DNA from: Actinophytocola xinjiangensis
GTDB taxonomy: Bacteria > Actinomycetota > Actinomycetes > Mycobacteriales > Pseudonocardiaceae
Assembly (NCBI RefSeq): GCF_001921215.1
Contig: NZ_MSIF01000030.1
Coordinates: 1-64,000, forward strand
Reading direction: 5' to 3'
DNA length: 64,000 bases
How positions within the stretch are numbered: the first letter of the stretch is position 1; every line of letters begins with the position of its first letter. Below the pieces are notes generated by a model that saw nothing but the letters and a program-made list of their open reading frames with translations, had not been told where the DNA came from and did no database searches. Below, piece by piece: positions 60,110 to 64,000 of the stretch. Made by a program: the position numbers and the translations under genes.

Positions 60110-60161
60110 GTTCCTGGGCAACCGCCGCCCGCCCCGGTTTCTTCCCCGCATACTCGACGTC

Positions 60162-60635
60162 ATGACCGTGGTACTGCGCGCCATGACCGACGACGAGTTC
60201 GGTGACTGGTTCACCGCCACCGCCGATGACTACCTCGCCCAGCGGATCCGCGCTGGTGAGACCGCCGACGTGGCGCGGGCCAAGGCCGAGGAGCACCTGG
60301 CCGCCGCCTTCCCCGACGGTCGGCCCGGGCCCGGCCACCGGCTGTGGATCGCCGAGGCGGACGGCGTCACGGTCGGCTCGGTCTGGGTCGGCCCGCACCC
60401 CGACCGGCCCGGCGACCCGGCCACGGCCTGGCTGTTCGCCATCGAGGTCGACCAGGCCCACCGGGGCCGGGGCCTCGGCCGGGCGACACTCACCGCGCTG
60501 GAGGCGGCGCTGGCCGCCGACGGGGTCACCGAGCTGGGCCTGAACGTCTTCGCCGGCAACGACACCGCCCGCCGGCTCTACGCCACCGCCGGCTACCACG
60601 AGCGGGCGGTGTCGATGTCCAAAAAGCTCACCTGA
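60162..60635 (+). CDS. GNAT family N-acetyltransferase
   Basis: 157 residues from ATG 60162. The acetyl-CoA-binding segment is [28 protein letters not shown], followed by [21 protein letters not shown] typical of the RimI/GNAT group. Divergent from the oxidoreductase gene, 52 bp apart. Acceptor unknown. Confidence 0.93.
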   Translation: MTVVLRAMTDDEFGDWFTATADDYLAQRIRAGETADVARAKAEEHLAAAFPDGRPGPGHRLWIAEADGVTVGSVWVGPHPDRPGDPATAWLFAIEVDQAHRGRGLGRATLTALEAALAADGVTELGLNVFAGNDTARRLYATAGYHERAVSMSKKLT

Positions 60636-60721
60636 CCTCCCGGGGTTGCGCTGGTTGGCCGTCGCAGAGGCGGCGCGTGAGCCGTTAGGGTTCCGCTTCC
60701 GGCCGCACCCCTGGAGGCAGC

Positions 60722-63460
60722 ATGTCCGTCCGCCGCGCCGCAGCCGCGCTGCTGGTCCCGCTGGTCGTCGCCGGCCTGACGACGACCGCGACCACCGCGA
60801 CCGCCGGCGACGGCCCCCGGGCACTGCACTCGCTACGCGGGCCGGTCACCGACGAGAACTTCTACTTCGTCATGGCCGACCGGTTCGCCAACGGCGACCC
60901 CGGCAACGACCGAGGTGGCCTGGCCGACGACCCGCTGGTCTCCGGCTTCGACCCCACGAAGAAGGGCTTCTACAACGGCGGTGACCTCGCCGGCCTGCGC
61001 GAGCGGCTCGACTACATCCAGGGCCTGGGCACCACGTCGATCTGGCTGACGCCCAGCTTCACCAACAAGCCGGTGCAGCCGGAGGACGGCCCGTCGGCCG
61101 GCTACCACGGCTACTGGATCACCGACTTCACCCGGATCGACCCGCACCTGGGCAGCAACGCCGAGCTCGCCGCGCTGGTCGACGACGCGCACGAGCGCGG
61201 CATGAAGGTCTACTTCGACATCATCACCAACCACACCGCCGACGTCATCGGCTACGCCCAGGGCGCGCGCAGGCCCTACACCAGCAAGGACGTCTCGCCG
61301 TACCGGACGGCCAGCGGTGAGGTGTTCGACGACCGCGACGTCGAGGGCGCGTTCCCGGCGCTCGACCCGGCGACCTCGTTCCCGTACACGCCGGTGCTCG
61401 ACCCCGATGAGCGGGACCTGAAGGTGCCGGCCTGGCTCAACGACGTGACGCTGTACCACAACCGGGGCGACACGACCTTCACCGGCGAGGACTCCCAGTA
61501 CGGCGACTTCTTCGGCCTGGACGACCTGTTCACCGAGAACCCGCGCGTGGTCGACGGGATGGCCGAGATCTACGAGCGGTGGATCGCCGACTTCGGCATC
61601 GACGGTTTCCGGATCGACACGATGAAGCACGTCGACGACGCGTTCTGGACCGAGTTCGGGCCCCGGGTGCTGCGGTTCGCCCGTGAGCAGGGCAAACGCG
61701 AGTTCTTCATGTTCGGCGAGGTGTTCGACACGACGAAGGACTACACCTCGCACTTCACCACGGCCGGCCGGATGCAGGCCGTGCTGGACTTCCCGTTCCA
61801 GGACGCCGCCCGGACCTTCGCGTCCCGTGGCGGACCGACCGACGCGCTCGGCGAGTTCTTCACCGGCGACGACTGGTACACCGACGCCGACTCGAACGTC
61901 TACAGCCTGCCGACCTTCCTCGGCAACCACGACATGGGCCGCTTCGGCGGGTTCGTGGTCGCCGACAACCCTGGTCAGGGCGACGCCGAGTGGGTGTCGC
62001 GGGACCGTCTCGGGCACGAGCTGATGTACTTCGCGCGCGGCAACCCGGTGATCTACTACGGCGACGAGCAGGGCTTCACCGGCCCCGGCGGCGACCAGGA
62101 CGCCCGGCAGACCCTGTTCGCCTCGCGGGTCCCCGAGTACCTCGACGACGACCTGCTCGGCACGGACGCCACCCACGCCGGCGACAACTACGACCGGCGG
62201 CACCCGCTGTACCGGTCGATCAGCCGCCTGGCCGAGGTGACCGCCGCGCATCCCGCGCTGCGTGACGGCGTCCAGCAGCACCGGCTGTCCTCGGCGGAGT
62301 CGGGCGTCTACGCGTTCTCCCGTACCGACCGGGCGCGCGGCCGCGAGTACGTGGTGGCGCTGAACAACAGCGAGGCCCCGAAGACCGTCGCGATCCCCAC
62401 CTACACCGCCGGCAAGTCCTACAAGCTCGTGTACGGCACCGGTTCCGGCCGCCTGTCGACCAGCCGTGACGGCACGCTGACGGTGACCGTTCCGGCGCTG
62501 TCGACCGTGGTCTACGGCCTCAACGGCCGGATCCCGCGCTCGGCCGGCGCGCCCCGGATCTCGCTGGCCCCGCCCGTTCCGGCCGCCGAGTCCCGCGGGC
62601 GGCTGGAGGTCACGGCCGACGTGCGCGGCTCGTCGCTGTACGAGGTGAGCTTCGAGGCCAGGGTCGGCGGCGGCCGCTGGCAGCCGGTCGGCACCGACGA
62701 CAACGCGCCGTACCGGGTGTTCCACGACGTGTCCGGTGCGGCGCCGGGGACGCCGGTCGAGTACCGCGCGGTCGTGCTGGACAACGCCGGGCACACCCGG
62801 GCCGCCGCACCGGTCCGGGCCACCGTGCCCGCCCCGGCGCTGACGATCGAGGCGCCGGCCGAGGGCGGCGGTGTGCGGGGCACGGTCGAGGTCCGGGCGG
62901 TGGCCGATCCCGAGCGCGGCACCCACGTCGTGCGGTTCGAGCGCAGTGTGGCCGGCGGGGCGTGGACGGCCGTGGGCAGCGACGACACCTCGCCCGCGTA
63001 CACCGTGTTCGACGACCTGTCGGCGCTGGACCTGGCTCCCGGCACGCCGGTGGCCTACCGCGCGCTGCTGGCCGGCGGGGTGTCCTCGGCGGTCCGCACG
63101 GTCCGCTACGCCGGTCCCCCGGCGGCGACGGCGACCGTGCGCTACCACCGCCCGGCCGGCGACTACGGCGAGTGGGGCCTGCACCTGTGGGGCGACGCGC
63201 TGGACCAGTCGGTGATCGACCAGGTGACCTGGGACGATCCGTGGCCCGTGACCCGGATCGAGGACGGCTGGGCGGTGTACGAGATCCCGCTGGCCGACGA
63301 CACCACACCGGTGAACTTCATCATGCACCTGCCGGGCGGGGACGCCGTCCCGGACACCCGGGAACCGGGCGGCGACCGGTCGTTCCTGCCGATCGACACG
63401 CCGCAGGTGTGGCTGCGGCAGGGCGATCCGGCCGTGTACCCGCAGCCGCCGGGCAGCTAG
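60722..63460 (+). CDS. secreted GH13 alpha-amylase/pullulanase-type enzyme
   Basis: 912 residues from ATG 60722 (CCTGGAGGCAGC upstream). Signal peptide to about residue 28. GH13 regions: DIITNH (I), GFRIDTMKHVD with the nucleophile Asp (II), FGEVFD with the acid Glu (III) and FLGNHDMGR (IV). Two Ig-like repeats follow (about residues 605-790; VSFEARVGGGRWQPVG and VRFERSVAGGAWTAVG), and a C-terminal pullulanase-associated (PUD) domain with YGEWGLHLWGDA. Degrades extracellular starch-like glucans. Confidence 0.93.
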   Translation: MSVRRAAAALLVPLVVAGLTTTATTATAGDGPRALHSLRGPVTDENFYFVMADRFANGDPGNDRGGLADDPLVSGFDPTKKGFYNGGDLAGLRERLDYIQGLGTTSIWLTPSFTNKPVQPEDGPSAGYHGYWITDFTRIDPHLGSNAELAALVDDAHERGMKVYFDIITNHTADVIGYAQGARRPYTSKDVSPYRTASGEVFDDRDVEGAFPALDPATSFPYTPVLDPDERDLKVPAWLNDVTLYHNRGDTTFTGEDSQYGDFFGLDDLFTENPRVVDGMAEIYERWIADFGIDGFRIDTMKHVDDAFWTEFGPRVLRFAREQGKREFFMFGEVFDTTKDYTSHFTTAGRMQAVLDFPFQDAARTFASRGGPTDALGEFFTGDDWYTDADSNVYSLPTFLGNHDMGRFGGFVVADNPGQGDAEWVSRDRLGHELMYFARGNPVIYYGDEQGFTGPGGDQDARQTLFASRVPEYLDDDLLGTDATHAGDNYDRRHPLYRSISRLAEVTAAHPALRDGVQQHRLSSAESGVYAFSRTDRARGREYVVALNNSEAPKTVAIPTYTAGKSYKLVYGTGSGRLSTSRDGTLTVTVPALSTVVYGLNGRIPRSAGAPRISLAPPVPAAESRGRLEVTADVRGSSLYEVSFEARVGGGRWQPVGTDDNAPYRVFHDVSGAAPGTPVEYRAVVLDNAGHTRAAAPVRATVPAPALTIEAPAEGGGVRGTVEVRAVADPERGTHVVRFERSVAGGAWTAVGSDDTSPAYTVFDDLSALDLAPGTPVAYRALLAGGVSSAVRTVRYAGPPAATATVRYHRPAGDYGEWGLHLWGDALDQSVIDQVTWDDPWPVTRIEDGWAVYEIPLADDTTPVNFIMHLPGGDAVPDTREPGGDRSFLPIDTPQVWLRQGDPAVYPQPPGS

Positions 63461-63470
63461 GTTCACCTCC

Positions 63471-63947
63471 GTGGCAGGTAGGGGAACTCCGGCGATCGTG
63501 CTGCTGACCAGGCAGCGTGTCCCGCACCAGGTGCACGAGTACGCGCACGACCCGAGGGCGGCCTCGTTCGGCACGGAGGCCAGCGAGGTCCTCGGGCTGC
63601 CGGCGGAGCGGGTGTTCAAGACGCTGGTCGCCGAGGTCGACGGCGTGTTGACGATCGGTGTCGTCCCGGTCTCCGGCCAGCTCGACCTCAAGGCCCTGGC
63701 GGCGGCGGCCGGGGGCAAGCGGGCGAAGATGGCCGAGGTCGCGGCGGCCGAGCGGGCGACCGGGTACGTGGCCGGCGGCATCGCCCCGCTGGGTCATCGC
63801 AAGCGCCTGCCGGTCGTCATCGACTCGTCGGCGACGGCGTTCGAGACGATCTTCTGCAGTGCCGGGCGCCGTGGCCTGGAGATCGAACTGTCGCCGACCG
63901 ACCTGGCGACGCTGGCCGACGCGACGATCGCCCCGATCGCCGGCTAG
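63471..63947 (+). CDS. ybaK: YbaK/EbsC family aminoacyl-tRNA deacylase
   Basis: 158 residues from GTG 63471, ten bases after the amylase stop. YbaK fold pattern: an HEYAHDP start, FGTEASEVLGLPAERVFKTLVAEV, a KRAKMAEVAAAERATGYVAGGIAPLGHRKRLPVVID core with the conserved Lys and Gly-Gly-x-x-Pro-x-Gly motif. YbaK hydrolyses Cys-tRNA(Pro) formed by proline-tRNA synthetase. Confidence 0.93.
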   Translation: MAGRGTPAIVLLTRQRVPHQVHEYAHDPRAASFGTEASEVLGLPAERVFKTLVAEVDGVLTIGVVPVSGQLDLKALAAAAGGKRAKMAEVAAAERATGYVAGGIAPLGHRKRLPVVIDSSATAFETIFCSAGRRGLEIELSPTDLATLADATIAPIAG

Positions 63948-63953
63948 GGGTCC

Positions 63954-64000
63954 TCAGGTCATTCCGGCCAGCCGATCGAGGAAGTCGCGCTGGCCCTTGA
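63954..64000 (-). CDS. 3' end of a minus-strand gene (partial)
   Basis: Only the last 14 codons are inside the window: the frame ends KGQRDFLDRLAGMT with TGA at 63954-63956, seven bases from the convergent ybaK-like stop. The short C-terminus is not enough to recognise a family. Confidence 0.5.
   Translation of the reverse strand, partial: KGQRDFLDRLAGMT

Overview
The window comes from a high-GC filamentous actinomycete, most likely of the order Pseudonocardiales. This is an inference from GC-rich third codon positions, helix-turn-helix/DUF397 gene pairs, a snapalysin, a DasR-type chitinase promoter, large LuxR-ATPase regulators and type VII secretion substrates. No rRNA, tRNA, prophage or transposase gene was recognised, so the genus cannot be fixed. 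Most of the window is ordinary chromosomal accessory content: short operons with 1-14 bp overlaps, and perfect stem-loops after stop codons.

Layout: 1-1770 type VII-like secreted proteins. 1776-3199 a four-gene toxin-antitoxin operon (VapBC45-like pair, a 41-codon ORF, a HicB-like protein) beside an NAD-dependent DNA ligase; a degenerate piece of the ligase 3' end lies inside that operon. 5.4-9.5 kb a 19-bp tandem repeat, a secreted M23 peptidase, and HTH/DUF397 regulators. 9.6-15.9 kb a radical SAM/SPASM protein with a Cys-Pro tail, a pentapeptide-repeat protein, an AraC-VOC-UvrA-like operon and a PadR regulator. 15.9-26.1 kb an ABC exporter, two tandem LuxR-type regulators, a large subtilase and a type II thioesterase. 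26.1-31.2 kb a VapBC module, an RNA methyltransferase, an operon of SDR, phosphotransferase and LigD phosphoesterase-like genes, and a MarR/cupin pair. 31-37.5 kb a sigma/anti-sigma pair, a LuxR ATPase, an acyl-CoA ligase and a TetR regulator. 37.7-49.2 kb is rich in secreted enzymes: a polyester-hydrolase-like cutinase, a glycosidase-phosphoesterase fusion, a DasR-box chitinase and a snapalysin, plus two wall-polymer genes. 49.2-54.7 kb small enzymes, STAS and HATPase regulators, a WYL regulator and an SDR. 54.9-58.3 kb an MFS transporter in frame with a GGDEF protein. 58.3-64 kb an HxlR regulator, a luciferase-like oxidoreductase, an acetyltransferase, a secreted alpha-amylase and a YbaK-family deacylase.

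The most unusual object is at 56192-56942, between the MFS and GGDEF parts. On the minus strand it is a tandem array of eleven micro-ORFs. Each has a Shine-Dalgarno-like core (GGAGG in nine, GGTGG or GGCGG in two), exactly eight bases, a start codon (ATG, GTG or TTG), and a six- or seven-residue peptide ending Ser-Trp-Asp-Trp before TGA. Most differences between units in the peptide core are silent for the minus-strand peptides but would change residues in the plus-strand protein. The units are spaced 66 bp apart, or another multiple of three, so the plus strand stays open and joins the transporter to the diguanylate cyclase domain. I know of no described system of this kind; whether the peptides, the RNA or the plus-strand linker is functional is not settled by sequence alone.
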